Of a stretch of 64,000 nt of DNA, positions 21,175 to 30,290 are shown piece after piece; within the stretch, counting starts at the first letter, position 1, and the number at the start of each line of letters is the position of its first letter. The position numbers were made by a program, and so were the translations under genes. Where the stretch lies: positions 1 to 64,000 of the forward strand of contig NZ_WKKF01000002.1 of the NCBI RefSeq assembly GCF_009674765.1. The letters run 5' to 3'. The notes below the pieces were generated by a model. It worked only from the letters and a program-made list of their open reading frames with translations, did no database searches and was not told where the DNA came from. Origin of the DNA: Metabacillus idriensis (GTDB taxonomy: Bacteria > Bacillota > Bacilli > Bacillales > Bacillaceae).

Positions 21175-22041
21175 ATGAAGCATCCATTCTCTCGTTTTTT
21201 CGGTTTGGGAGAAAAAGAAGATACAGCAGAAAAAACAGCAGTAATTGAAACAGAAGAAATTGATGATTCAGTATTTGATGAGGTTAAAAAGATTTCCTTG
21301 GAGGAAATCGTGCCTAATCGCTTTCAGCCGCGTACAGTTTTTGCGGATGAAAAAATAGAAGAGTTATCGCTTACGATACGTACGCACGGGATTATTCAGC
21401 CGATTGTTGTACGTCAGGTTGATGGAAGATATGAAATTATTGCCGGGGAAAGACGGTTTAGAGCTGTCCAAAAACTTGGATGGGAAACAATCCCAGCTAT
21501 TGTGAAGGATTTCAATGACACAGAAACAGCTTCTGTAGCTTTAATTGAGAACCTTCAGCGCGAGGAGCTTTCAGCGATTGAAGAAGCCGTTGCCTACGCA
21601 AAGCTGCTGGAACTTCACGACTTGACTCAAGAGGCCCTTGCCCAGCGTTTGGGAAAAGGACAGTCCACAATTGCCAATAAGCTCAGGCTGTTAAAGCTTC
21701 CTCAGGAAGTTCAGGATGCCTTGCTCCAAAAGAAAATTACAGAGAGACATGCAAGAGCACTCATTCCTTTGAAGAAACCAGATCCGCAAATCATACTGCT
21801 CTCTGAAATCATTGAAAAGCAGTTAAATGTCAAGCAAACAGAAGACCGCGTTGTCAAAATGCTTGAGAAAACCAGCCCAAAAGCTAAACCAAAACGCAAA
21901 GCATTCAGCCGGGATACCCGTATTGCGATGAATACCATCCGTCAATCTTTGACAATGGTGCAGGATACTGGCGTAAAAATAAATGCTGAAGAAGAAGAAT
22001 TTGAAGAATACATTCAATTCACTATAAAAATACCAAAGTAG
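21175..22041 (+). CDS. noc: Nucleoid occlusion protein Noc
   Basis: 288-residue ParB-family protein that binds dispersed Noc sites and blocks division over the nucleoid. The N-terminus [15 protein letters not shown] matches the amphipathic membrane-binding helix of B. subtilis Noc, which separates it from ParB. The CTP-binding region shows GERRFRA, and [14 protein letters not shown] follows. The HTH region is [23 protein letters not shown]. No obvious Noc binding site (ATTTCCCGGGAAAT) was noticed in the window. Confidence 0.95.
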   Translation: MKHPFSRFFGLGEKEDTAEKTAVIETEEIDDSVFDEVKKISLEEIVPNRFQPRTVFADEKIEELSLTIRTHGIIQPIVVRQVDGRYEIIAGERRFRAVQKLGWETIPAIVKDFNDTETASVALIENLQREELSAIEEAVAYAKLLELHDLTQEALAQRLGKGQSTIANKLRLLKLPQEVQDALLQKKITERHARALIPLKKPDPQIILLSEIIEKQLNVKQTEDRVVKMLEKTSPKAKPKRKAFSRDTRIAMNTIRQSLTMVQDTGVKINAEEEEFEEYIQFTIKIPK

Positions 22042-22073
22042 CTCTCTACCATTTAAGTAGAGAGTTTTTTCTT
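22042..22073 (+). terminator. noc terminator
   Basis: CTCTCTAC - loop - GTAGAGAG TTTTTTCTTTT directly after the noc stop. Confidence 0.88.
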
Positions 22074-22206
22074 TTGGGAATATAAATGAAGATCAATGAA
22101 TGTAAGCGCATTTTTACAAATTGCAAAAAAGTTCAAACCATTGGCAAAGTTTCATGATAAAATAGAGAGCATGTAGAGTTCATGTTTAGTGAAAGCAGGT
22201 GACATT

Positions 22207-22968
22207 GTGGGGAAAATTATTGCCATTGCGAACCAGAAAGGCGGAGTCGGAAAAACGACAACTTCCGTTAATCTTGGTGCGTGCTTAGCATATATAGGAA
22301 AACGAGTTCTTCTCGTCGATGTTGACCCACAAGGAAATGCGACAAGCGGTATAGGAATAGAAAAAGCCGATGTTGAACATTGTGTTTATGATATTTTAGT
22401 TGATGATGTCGATGTAACAGAAGTCATTAAGCCAACTGCTGTCGAAAATTTGGATGCAATTCCGGCTACAATCCAGCTTGCGGGTGCCGAAATTGAACTT
22501 GTGCCAACCATTTCTAGAGAAGTCCGTCTGAAACGTGCGCTTGAAAAAGTAAAACATAATTATGACTATATGATTATTGACTGTCCTCCCTCTTTAGGAT
22601 TGCTGACAATCAATGCCTTAACAGCCTCAGATGCTGTGCTGATTCCTGTTCAATGTGAATATTATGCACTTGAAGGATTGAGTCAGCTGCTGAATACTGT
22701 GAGGCTGGTTCAAAAACATTTAAATACCGATTTAATGATAGAAGGCGTTCTTTTAACAATGCTTGATGCACGTACCAATTTAGGAATCCAGGTTATTGAA
22801 GAAGTCAAAAAATATTTTCGCGATAAAGTATACAAAACAATTATTCCACGAAACGTCCGTTTAAGCGAAGCACCAAGTCATGGACAGCCGATTATTATTT
22901 ATGACCCGCGCTCAAGGGGCGCTGACGTATACTTAGAATTGGCAAAGGAAGTGGTTGTTAATGGCTAA
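22207..22968 (+). CDS. soj: Chromosome partitioning ATPase ParA (Soj)
   Basis: 253-residue deviant Walker ParA ATPase, the same length as B. subtilis Soj. The P-loop KGGVGKTTTS is near residue 10 with the two conserved lysines, switch I is VDVDPQGNATSG and Walker B is IIDCPPSLG. It acts with ParB/parS in origin segregation and modulates DnaA in B. subtilis. The GTG at 22207 (MGKIIAIANQ) is chosen by homology; an upstream in-frame codon at 22189 adds unconserved residues. It overlaps parB by 8 bp. Confidence 0.98.
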   Translation: MGKIIAIANQKGGVGKTTTSVNLGACLAYIGKRVLLVDVDPQGNATSGIGIEKADVEHCVYDILVDDVDVTEVIKPTAVENLDAIPATIQLAGAEIELVPTISREVRLKRALEKVKHNYDYMIIDCPPSLGLLTINALTASDAVLIPVQCEYYALEGLSQLLNTVRLVQKHLNTDLMIEGVLLTMLDARTNLGIQVIEEVKKYFRDKVYKTIIPRNVRLSEAPSHGQPIIIYDPRSRGADVYLELAKEVVVNG

Positions 22969-23815
22969 AGGGTTAGGTAAAGGAATCAATGCTTTGTTTA
23001 CGAATATGGAAGTAAGCAAAGACGAAACGCTGCAGGAAATTAAAATCAAAGATCTGCGTCCAAATCCTTATCAGCCCCGCAAAACATTTTTGCCAGGAGC
23101 GATTGAAGAACTGAAAGAATCCATCCTTCAGCACGGGATTCTTCAGCCGATTATTGTCCGTAAAAGTATCAAAGGCTACGAGATTGTCGTTGGCGAGCGC
23201 CGTTTTCGTGCAGCAAAGGCAGCGGGCCTCCAGGCAGTGCCGGCCGTTATAAGAGAGCTCTCAGAGCAGCAGATGATGGAGCTTGCCCTTCTTGAAAATC
23301 TTCAGCGCGAAGATTTATCTCCAATTGAAGAAGCAGCAGCCTACCAGTCCCTGCTGGATCATTTGCATATTACTCAAGAAGAGCTTGCGAGACGTCTGGG
23401 CAAAAGCAGACCGCATATAGCCAATCATCTAAGATTACTGTCCCTTCCTGAAGACATTCAAACACTTATTTCTGAAGGCAAGATTTCAATGGGCCATGGC
23501 AGAACATTGCTCGGACTGAAGAAAAAAGACAAGCTGAAGCCTTTAGCTGAAAAAATTATGAAAGAGCAGCTTAATGTCCGTCAAGTTGAGCTCCTCGTGC
23601 AGCAGTTAAACGAAAATGTTTCACGTGAAACGAAAAAGAAAGCAGGCAGTCAGGACATCTTCATTAGAGAAAGAGAATCCTACCTGCGTGAATATTTCGG
23701 GACTTCCGTTACGATTAAGCAGCAGAAGAAAAAAGGAAAAATCGAAATAGAATTTTTCTCAAAAGAGGATTTGGAAAGAATTTTAGAGTTGCTTGAAGCT
23801 GAGCAATCATCTTAA
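22961..23815 (+). CDS. spo0J: Chromosome partitioning protein ParB (Spo0J)
   Basis: 284-residue CTP-dependent clamp that loads at parS, spreads and recruits SMC. The N-terminus MAKGLGKGINALF is the ParA-stimulating motif. The CTPase region has GERRFRAAK and ENLQREDLSPIEEA. The HTH is TQEELARRLGKSRPHIANHLRLL, and the C-terminal dimerisation domain follows a linker. The ATG at 22961 overlaps the soj frame. A parS site lies within the gene (23617-23632), as in B. subtilis. Confidence 0.98.
   Translation: MAKGLGKGINALFTNMEVSKDETLQEIKIKDLRPNPYQPRKTFLPGAIEELKESILQHGILQPIIVRKSIKGYEIVVGERRFRAAKAAGLQAVPAVIRELSEQQMMELALLENLQREDLSPIEEAAAYQSLLDHLHITQEELARRLGKSRPHIANHLRLLSLPEDIQTLISEGKISMGHGRTLLGLKKKDKLKPLAEKIMKEQLNVRQVELLVQQLNENVSRETKKKAGSQDIFIRERESYLREYFGTSVTIKQQKKKGKIEIEFFSKEDLERILELLEAEQSS
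23617..23632. other. parS: parS centromere site within parB
   Basis: TGTTTCACGTGAAACG matches the 16-bp parS consensus TGTTNCACGTGAAACA at 15 of 16 positions and has a perfect inverted core GTTTCACGTGAAAC. It is the expected ParB loading site near the origin. Confidence 0.95.
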
Positions 23816-23818
23816 GCG

Positions 23819-23849
23819 GCCATCTGACAGAATAGATGGCTTCTTTTTA
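23819..23849 (+). terminator. parB terminator
   Basis: GCCATCT - loop - AGATGGC TTCTTTTT just after the parB stop. Confidence 0.85.
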
Positions 23850-23873
23850 TGTTTTAGAAAACGATAAAAATGT

Positions 23874-23945
23874 CCAGCTCCAGCACATGACTTACCTGCC
23901 GTAACAGGTGCGGACTGCTGGAGCTGAATAAGGGCTAGCGCTTTT
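23874..23945. repeat. Intergenic inverted-repeat element
   Basis: Long imperfect palindrome with arms CAGCTCCAGCA and TGCTGGAGCTG around a smaller inner stem (CCTGCCGTAACAGG). It ends in GGGCTAGCGCTTTT. It is non-coding and resembles the dispersed GC-rich repeats of Bacillaceae. Confidence 0.6.
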
Positions 23946-23965
23946 AAGTGGAAAGAGGGATTTAA

Positions 23966-24667
23966 GTGGTGTTATTAGGCAGTTTAGTGAATGCAGCTGG
24001 GATTATCATAGGCTCCCTTTTAGGTTTATTGCTTCGCAGAATTCCGGAATCTATGAAACAAACAGTCATGACAGGCATAGGTCTTTTTGTGATGGTATTA
24101 GGCCTTGATATGGCACTGGAAAGTGAACAGCTTTTTATTGTAATTATCAGTCTTGTTTTTGGAGCGGTCATTGGAGAAGCGATTGATATTGAGAAGAAAC
24201 TGCATCAAGTGGGTTATTGGCTTGAGAAAAAACTGAGCAAAAATCAGACCGGTGATTTTGCACAAGGCTTTGTGTCCGCTACCCTTATTTTTGTCATTGG
24301 AGCAATGGCAATTGTGGGATCTCTTGATAGCGGATTAAGACAGGATCATGATATTTTGTACACAAAGTCGATGATTGATGGTTTTACGAGCATGGTTCTT
24401 TCAAGCACGCTTGGCATCGGTGTTCTTCTTTCAGCGGTTCCTGTTTTCATTTATGAAGGCGCCATCGCATTGTTTGCGAATGTAATTCATCAGTATGTAC
24501 CGGATTCTTTGCTTAAAGATCTGATTTCTGAGATTACGGCTGTTGGCGGGATCCTTATCTTTGCTATTGGAATCAATATGCTTGCTATAAAAGCAATCCG
24601 TGTAGCGAATCTGCTGCCGAGCCTGGCAGTTGTGGCAGTCATTATTGTTTTCATGAATATTGTTTAG
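23966..24667 (+). CDS. DUF554 family membrane protein
   Basis: 233-residue integral membrane protein of the DUF554 family (like B. subtilis YdfK), function unknown. About six or seven hydrophobic segments are visible, beginning LLGSLVNAAGIIIGSLLGLLL, and the glycine-rich GAMAIVGSLDSGL motif of the family is present. The GTG at 23966 has GAAAGAGGG upstream. It converges with yyaC, whose stop overlaps its 3' end by 4 bp. Confidence 0.85.
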   Translation: MVLLGSLVNAAGIIIGSLLGLLLRRIPESMKQTVMTGIGLFVMVLGLDMALESEQLFIVIISLVFGAVIGEAIDIEKKLHQVGYWLEKKLSKNQTGDFAQGFVSATLIFVIGAMAIVGSLDSGLRQDHDILYTKSMIDGFTSMVLSSTLGIGVLLSAVPVFIYEGAIALFANVIHQYVPDSLLKDLISEITAVGGILIFAIGINMLAIKAIRVANLLPSLAVVAVIIVFMNIV

Positions 24668-25290
24668 TTGATGTTCACATCCTTGGCATGTTTAAGCCAA
24701 GAGCTCTTCGTCTTTAAAGAGATTTTTTTAAGTTCGATCTGCTGATCAGCAAGAATAATGCTTTTTGCAATAATAGAAGCCATTGTCATAACAAGATGCA
24801 GTCTTGTATTCTGCAGAACAAAGAATTCCATAAACCCGCTGACGTTGACGATTCCATTAATATGAATGTCTCCCACTTCGGGAAGCACTTTGTTTACACC
24901 TGCACCAGGCTTGATCGGACCCGCTCCAACCTGAAAAGTCCCTACACTTTTTAGTCTTCCAAGGCATGCATCAATAGCCAGGATGTACGGATTTTCGAAC
25001 GTGAGTTCTATTTTTTGGATGGTTTCTTCAAGATTAACTGCATGGACAGGATGCTCGAGCGTTCCGTAAACATGAAAATGCTTGAGACCGGCATCAATAA
25101 GTTTAGTGCCTACTAATGGACCTAAACAATCACCGGTTGAGCGGTCTGTGCCAATACACAGGACTATGATTGGTTTCCGTACAGAAAGAAGGAGTTTCAT
25201 TTCTGATGATAAATGTTCTGCCGCATGCTCATCTTCATAATAAATTCGGTCACGCTGCGGTTTTAAAAAGCCGGATTTAAAATTCATCAT
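24664..25290 (-). CDS. yyaC: Sporulation protein YyaC (DUF1256)
   Basis: 208-residue protein of the DUF1256 family, related to the germination protease fold and annotated as a spore protease homologue in B. subtilis. Key blocks are CIGTDRSTGDCLGPLVGT, AIDACLGR and the glycine-rich AGPIKPGAGVNKVLP. It is a minus-strand gene in an otherwise plus-strand run, between parB/DUF554 and the MscS gene, matching B. subtilis gene content. AAGGAG precedes the two adjacent ATG codons. Its presence supports a spore-forming host. Confidence 0.92.
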   Translation of the reverse strand: MMNFKSGFLKPQRDRIYYEDEHAAEHLSSEMKLLLSVRKPIIVLCIGTDRSTGDCLGPLVGTKLIDAGLKHFHVYGTLEHPVHAVNLEETIQKIELTFENPYILAIDACLGRLKSVGTFQVGAGPIKPGAGVNKVLPEVGDIHINGIVNVSGFMEFFVLQNTRLHLVMTMASIIAKSIILADQQIELKKISLKTKSSWLKHAKDVNIN

Positions 25291-25466
25291 TTCACTCCTT
25301 CAATATAGTAGTAACAGTATACGGAAGAATATAGAAATCTATACATATTTAAGAGATAATAAGAGTTTTTGTTAAGCACTGTAAATTGCTTTAAAAAGTT
25401 GTTAAAATAAAACCTATCTTTATGATTGCAACGTGTATTTCTTTCTAAAAGAAAGGTTGATCTGAT

Positions 25467-26360
25467 GTGGATTTTATAAATAAGCTTATCGATAAAATGG
25501 GTGCCTCGCTTCTTAACGAAGATTTATGGCTGGATTTTGGTCAAGGTCTGCTAAAGATTATTGGCATTATGATTCTTTCAACAATCCTTATTCGCGTTGG
25601 TAATGTCGTCATCGGGAAGATTTTCATGCTGAGAACAAAGTCGCCGCTCCGCATTTCAGAGCGCCGGGAAAATACCCTGGTCAAGCTGCTTGATAATGTT
25701 CTGACATACCTCGTTTATTTTGTCGCCCTGCTGATGATTCTCGAGACGCTGAGTTTTGATGTGAAGGCTCTGCTTGCGGGAGCGGGCATTGTCGGGCTTG
25801 CTGTTGGATTCGGTGCACAAAATTTAGTCAGAGACATCATTACCGGATTCTTCATTATTTTTGAAGATCAATTTTCAGTAGGCGACATGATTCGTGTCGG
25901 CCAATTTGAAGGAACGGTAGAAGAAATTGGACTTCGCACGACAAAAATCAAGAGCTGGACAGGGGAAATCAATATTCTTCCGAATGGAAATATTACGGAA
26001 GTGACGAATTTCTCGGTCAATAACAGCGTCGCTTTTGTAGATGTCAGTATCGCCTATGAGGGAGATATTCCGAAAGCGGAAAGAGTCATTGAAGATCTCT
26101 TGCTTGAGCTGCCGGATAAATATGATGAAATGGTTGCACCTCCTGAATTGCTGGGAGTGCAAAACCTTGGTCCGTCTGAAGTTGTCTTGCGAGTAGTCAG
26201 TGAAGTTCTTCCTATGAAGCATTTTCATATATCTCGTGTGCTGAGAAAGGAAATTAAGATGAGGCTTGATGAGCACGGCATTGAAATTCCATTCCCTCGC
26301 ATGGTTATGTATACAAGGCAGGATGAAGGTGCTAAACAAAAGGAAAGGATGAGTGAATAG
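25467..26360 (+). CDS. MscS-family mechanosensitive ion channel
   Basis: 297-residue small-conductance mechanosensitive channel. Three membrane helices occur in the first ~120 residues, and the last is followed by the pore-lining signature AGAGIVGLAVGFGAQNLVRD. The beta domain DQFSVGDMIRV and the C-terminal cytoplasmic domain follow. The start is a GTG with AAAGG upstream. The next gene (DUF951) overlaps its stop by one base, indicating co-transcription. Confidence 0.92.
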   Translation: MDFINKLIDKMGASLLNEDLWLDFGQGLLKIIGIMILSTILIRVGNVVIGKIFMLRTKSPLRISERRENTLVKLLDNVLTYLVYFVALLMILETLSFDVKALLAGAGIVGLAVGFGAQNLVRDIITGFFIIFEDQFSVGDMIRVGQFEGTVEEIGLRTTKIKSWTGEINILPNGNITEVTNFSVNNSVAFVDVSIAYEGDIPKAERVIEDLLLELPDKYDEMVAPPELLGVQNLGPSEVVLRVVSEVLPMKHFHISRVLRKEIKMRLDEHGIEIPFPRMVMYTRQDEGAKQKERMSE

Positions 26361-26554
26361 TGGACAAGGAATTTGGCATAAATGACGTTGTCGAAATGAA
26401 AAAACCTCATCCATGCGGTGCGAATCGCTGGAAAATCATCAGAATGGGCATGGATATCCGCATAAAATGCGAAGGCTGTGCTCACAGCGTGATGATTCCG
26501 AGACGGGATTTCGCCCGGAAAATGAAAAAAAGATTGGTCAAGCATGAAGAATAA
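26360..26554 (+). CDS. yyzM: DUF951 family small protein (YyzM)
   Basis: 64-residue basic protein of DUF951, found next to ychF throughout Bacilli. Conserved features are DVVEMKKPHPCG, the IIRMGMDIRIKC block and the C-terminal RRDFARKMKKRL. Three cysteines (HPCG and CEGC) suggest possible metal binding. Function is unknown. The GTG start overlaps the stop of the MscS gene. Confidence 0.9.
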   Translation: MDKEFGINDVVEMKKPHPCGANRWKIIRMGMDIRIKCEGCAHSVMIPRRDFARKMKKRLVKHEE

Positions 26555-26585
26555 ATGTTTCATGGCTTAAAATTGGTTTATTTAG

Positions 26586-26626
26586 GGAGGAAACCTTGTT
26601 TTTCGGTTGGTTTCCTCCTTTTTTTA
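26586..26626 (+). terminator. yyzM terminator
   Basis: GGAGGAAACC - loop - GGTTTCCTCC TTTTTTT, a strong intrinsic terminator. Confidence 0.92.
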
Positions 26627-26769
26627 GTGGGTAAAAACAGATTTTAACCATTCATGACATCCCCTCTTAAGCTTGTCATTTCATGCGTTACTATCTATAA
26701 TTGTTGAAGATTGGTTAGAATTCGGATTAATCGATTATATATTGTTCATATAGAGGAGTGGAAATAACC

Positions 26770-27870
26770 ATGGCTTTAACCGCTGGTATTGTTGGACTTC
26801 CGAACGTAGGAAAGTCAACGCTTTTTAACGCCATTACACAGGCTGGTGCAGAATCTGCAAACTACCCGTTCTGTACAATAGATCCTAACGTAGGGATTGT
26901 AGAAGTGCCTGATGAGCGTCTTCAAAAGCTAACAGATCTTGTAAAACCAAAGAAAACAGTTCCTACTGCATTCGAATTTACGGATATTGCAGGGATTGTT
27001 AAGGGTGCAAGTAAAGGAGAAGGACTTGGAAACAAGTTTCTTTCACATATTCGTCAAGTAGATGCGATTTGTCACGTTGTACGCTGTTTCGCAGATGACA
27101 ATATTACTCACGTTTCAGGAAAAGTAGATCCAATTGATGATGTTGAGACGATCAATCTTGAGTTGATTTTAGCGGATTTAGAGTCTGTAGACAAGCGTAT
27201 TGAGCGTGTCGGCAAGCTTGCTAAGCAAAAAGACAAAGATGCTGTTTATGAGCACGAGGTTCTGTTAATGCTGAAAGATGCATTTGAAAACGACAAATCT
27301 GCCCGCTCAGTGGAATTCACGGATGAACAGATGAAAATTGTTAAGCACCTTCATTTGCTTACAAGCAAACCTGTTTTGTATGTAGCTAATGTATCTGAAG
27401 ATGAAGTGGCTGATGCTTCCAATAATGAATATGTAAAAGCAGTTCGCGAATTTGCTGCAAATGAAAAAGCTGAAGTCATTGTTGTATGTGCGAAGATTGA
27501 GTCTGAAATTGCTGAACTTGACGGAGAGGAAAAAGAAATGTTCCTTGAAGAGCTTGGCATTGAAGAATCAGGTCTTGATCAGCTTATTAAAGCTTCATAC
27601 AATCTTCTTGGTCTTGCGACATATTTCACAGCGGGTGTACAGGAAGTCCGCGCGTGGACATTTAAAAAAGGAATGAAGGCTCCGCAATGTGCCGGCGTTA
27701 TTCACTCTGACTTCGAACGCGGCTTTATCCGCGCGGAAACAGTTTCCTATGAAGATCTGTTGAATGCAGGAACTATGGGAGCTGCACGAGAAGCCGGAAA
27801 AGTGCGTTTAGAAGGAAAAGAGTACATCGTAAAAGATGGCGACGTCATTCATTTCCGTTTTAATGTTTAA
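26770..27870 (+). CDS. ychF: Redox-regulated Obg-family ATPase YchF
   Basis: 366-residue P-loop ATPase, exactly the usual length, that associates with ribosomes. It begins MALTAGIVGLPNVGKSTLFNAI (G1). DIAGIVKGAS is the G3 region, and the altered G4 allows ATP use in the family. A coiled-coil arm and a C-terminal TGS domain follow, ending DVIHFRFNV. I chose the ATG at 26770 over the GTG at 26758, because the latter overlaps the ribosome site GAGGAG. Confidence 0.97.
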   Translation: MALTAGIVGLPNVGKSTLFNAITQAGAESANYPFCTIDPNVGIVEVPDERLQKLTDLVKPKKTVPTAFEFTDIAGIVKGASKGEGLGNKFLSHIRQVDAICHVVRCFADDNITHVSGKVDPIDDVETINLELILADLESVDKRIERVGKLAKQKDKDAVYEHEVLLMLKDAFENDKSARSVEFTDEQMKIVKHLHLLTSKPVLYVANVSEDEVADASNNEYVKAVREFAANEKAEVIVVCAKIESEIAELDGEEKEMFLEELGIEESGLDQLIKASYNLLGLATYFTAGVQEVRAWTFKKGMKAPQCAGVIHSDFERGFIRAETVSYEDLLNAGTMGAAREAGKVRLEGKEYIVKDGDVIHFRFNV

Positions 27871-27875
27871 TTCGG

Positions 27876-27904
27876 TTGCTTAAAGTCGTTTTGTTTGCTA
27901 TAAT
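27876..27904 (+). promoter_or_regulatory. rpsF operon promoter
   Basis: -35 TTGCTT (27876-27881) and perfect -10 TATAAT (27899-27904), separated by 17 bp. It lies about 80 bp upstream of rpsF. Confidence 0.8.
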
Positions 27905-27982
27905 TTAAACTTGTGAGTAATTGAATTGTTTAATTGCTCCTTGCCCGTTTAGGGCCGTTTAGACCAAAAGGAGGTGTAAGAG
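27905..27982 (+). promoter_or_regulatory. Possible S6:S18 autoregulatory leader of rpsF
   Basis: The untranslated leader contains GCCCGTTTAGGGCCGTTTA, with CCG-containing unpaired/paired segments like those of the S6:S18 binding motif described in rpsF leaders. Assignment rests on position (directly before rpsF-ssb-rpsR) and a partial motif; I could not fold it rigorously. Confidence 0.4.
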
Positions 27983-28270
27983 ATGAATAAATACGAAATC
28001 ATGTATATCATCCGTCCAAACATTGAAGATGAGGCTAAAAAAGCTCTAGTTGAGCGTTTCAACACAATCTTAGCTGACAATGGTGCGGAAGTTGAAGAAA
28101 CAAAAGAGTGGGGCAAACGTCGCCTTGCTTATGAAATCAACGATTTGCGTGACGGTTACTACATGCTTCTTCAAGTTGCATCAAAGCCGGAAGCTGTTCA
28201 AGAATTTGACCGCTTAGCGAAAATCAGCGAAGACATCATGCGTCACATGGTAACTAGAAAAGAAGTGTAA
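27983..28270 (+). CDS. rpsF: 30S ribosomal protein S6
   Basis: 95-residue small-subunit protein, starting [13 protein letters not shown] and carrying the family signature [29 protein letters not shown] precedes the ATG. It is the first gene of the conserved rpsF-ssb-rpsR operon; S6 pairs with S18 on the ribosome. Confidence 0.98.
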   Translation: MNKYEIMYIIRPNIEDEAKKALVERFNTILADNGAEVEETKEWGKRRLAYEINDLRDGYYMLLQVASKPEAVQEFDRLAKISEDIMRHMVTRKEV

Positions 28271-28309
28271 TTCATATAGATTAGATATCTTTAAAAAAGG
28301 ATGATTCTG

Positions 28310-28834
28310 ATGATGAATCGGGTTGTTTTAGTCGGCAGACTAACAAAAGATCCAGAACTGCGCTACACACCAGCTGGAGCAGCAGTTGCTACTTTTACAT
28401 TAGCTGTAAACCGCGCCTTCACAAACCAGCAGGGTGAAAGAGAAGCGGACTTCATTAACTGCGTCGTATGGCGCCGTCCAGCTGAAAATGTTGCAAACTT
28501 CCTTAAAAAAGGAAGTTTGGCAGGAGTAGATGGACGTCTTCAATCGCGTAGCTATGAAGACCAGACTGGCAAACGTGTTTATGTAACCGAAGTGGTTGCA
28601 GAAAGCGTACAGTTTCTTGAACCTAAAAGCGGCAGTGGAAACAGCGGCGGCGGTGGCGGAAACAACAACAATTATTATGGCGGCGGCCAGGGTGGACAAG
28701 GCGGTCAGCAAAATCCATTCAGCCAAAATCAAAATCAGAATCAGCGTAATCAAGGCCGTTCGAACTTTGATGACGATCCATTCGCTAATGATGGAAAGCC
28801 GATTGATATCTCTGATGATGACTTACCGTTTTAA
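28310..28834 (+). CDS. ssbA: Single-stranded DNA-binding protein SsbA
   Basis: About 174 residues. The N-terminal OB fold shows [20 protein letters not shown] and the DFINCVVWR strand. A flexible Gly/Asn/Gln-rich linker (about 115-155) follows, and the acidic tip DISDDDLPF recruits partner proteins. AAAAAGG is nine bases upstream of the ATG at 28310; the next ATG, at 28313, is equally possible, and the frame to 28301 abuts the ribosome site. It is the middle gene of the rpsF operon. Confidence 0.97.
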   Translation: MMNRVVLVGRLTKDPELRYTPAGAAVATFTLAVNRAFTNQQGEREADFINCVVWRRPAENVANFLKKGSLAGVDGRLQSRSYEDQTGKRVYVTEVVAESVQFLEPKSGSGNSGGGGGNNNNYYGGGQGGQGGQQNPFSQNQNQNQRNQGRSNFDDDPFANDGKPIDISDDDLPF

Positions 28835-28859
28835 AACATATAGTACGAGCATCTCATAA

Positions 28860-29117
<258 letters not shown>

Positions 29118-29127
29118 TAAGATGAAA

Positions 29128-29160
29128 AAGGCAGTGAGGATTCCTTGCTGCTTTTTTATT
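29128..29160 (+). terminator. rpsR terminator
   Basis: GCAGTGAGGA / TCCTTGCTGC imperfect stem followed by TTTTTT. Confidence 0.75.
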
Positions 29161-29265
29161 ATTTTGAGATATATTTGCGGATTAAAGGATAAGTGTTCTG
29201 ATCCATTTGATTTGTCACACACGGTTCATTTAAAATAAGCTTGGAAGTATAAAAGAGGTGAAACT

Positions 29266-30195
29266 GTGAAAAGGGTTAACGTACTGACAGAAGGTGCGAT
29301 ATTACTTGCGCTCTTTACTGTATTAACATTGATGACACTTTATCTGCCGCTGTTCGGGGCATTTTTAATGGTCTTTTTGCCATTGCCGTTTATCCTTTAT
29401 ACGGTGAGACATGGGATCAAAGCTGCGTTCACTCTAATGGCCGCTTCGATCTTTATTACGTTGATAGTTGGTTCTTTGTTTGCTTTGCCATTAACTTTAA
29501 CATATGCCCTGAGCGGAATCGTGATGGGTTACTTTTATCAGAAAAGGCAAACAGCCGGCGCTTTGATCGGGGGCACAATTGCATTTCTTATCAGCTTTGT
29601 CGTCATGTATGCAGCCTCTGCGGCATTTTTTCAAATCGATCCAATTGAAGAAGCAACAGGCAGCATGAATGAAACGATTGATATGGCAAAATCAATGATG
29701 GCTGCAATTGGTCAAGAAGCAAATGAAGCAGCGATTAATCAATTAGAAGAGCAAATGAAGTACATAGGCTACTTAATTCCAAGTTTGCTTGTAAGTGTTT
29801 CCTTTATCTTTGCTTTACTTTCTCATGCTGTGACGGTTCCCGTTTTAAAAAGACTGAAAATCCAGCTGTTGCCGCTAAAGCCATTTCGAGAGTGGAAGCT
29901 GCCGTCAAGCATTGTCTGGTATTACTTGATTGTCAGTTTCTTATTATTTTTAAATCTCGATACAGGAAGCTTTCTTTATATTGCTGCTGTAAACTTGCTG
30001 TTTGTTCTGCAGGTGCTGTTAGTTGTACAGGGCTTCTCTTTTATTTTCTTTTACAGTCATGTGAAAAAATATTCGAAAGCTATACCTGTTATAGCGGTGA
30101 TTCTTTCTTTGATTCTGCCGATCCTGATGTATCTTGTGCGAATCTTAGGTATAATTGATTTAGCTTTTAATTTAAGGGGTCGCGTGAAGAAATAG
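29266..30195 (+). CDS. yybS: DUF2232 membrane protein YybS
   Basis: 309-residue polytopic membrane protein with about eight hydrophobic segments, of the YybS/DUF2232 family (ECF-transporter S-component-like fold). It starts MKRVNVLTEGAILLALFTVL with a GTG codon and AGAGGTG upstream. Location directly before gdpP is the same as in B. subtilis yybS-yybT(gdpP)-rplI. The transported substrate, if any, is unknown. Confidence 0.9.
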   Translation: MKRVNVLTEGAILLALFTVLTLMTLYLPLFGAFLMVFLPLPFILYTVRHGIKAAFTLMAASIFITLIVGSLFALPLTLTYALSGIVMGYFYQKRQTAGALIGGTIAFLISFVVMYAASAAFFQIDPIEEATGSMNETIDMAKSMMAAIGQEANEAAINQLEEQMKYIGYLIPSLLVSVSFIFALLSHAVTVPVLKRLKIQLLPLKPFREWKLPSSIVWYYLIVSFLLFLNLDTGSFLYIAAVNLLFVLQVLLVVQGFSFIFFYSHVKKYSKAIPVIAVILSLILPILMYLVRILGIIDLAFNLRGRVKK

Positions 30196-30290
30196 CACAA
30201 TTGCGCATAAACTAGATTCATACAGTGCGCAGCAGGAGTAAGCCACAATCTTACGTATGTTTCACTGTTGTTTGAGGAGCTGAAACAAAA

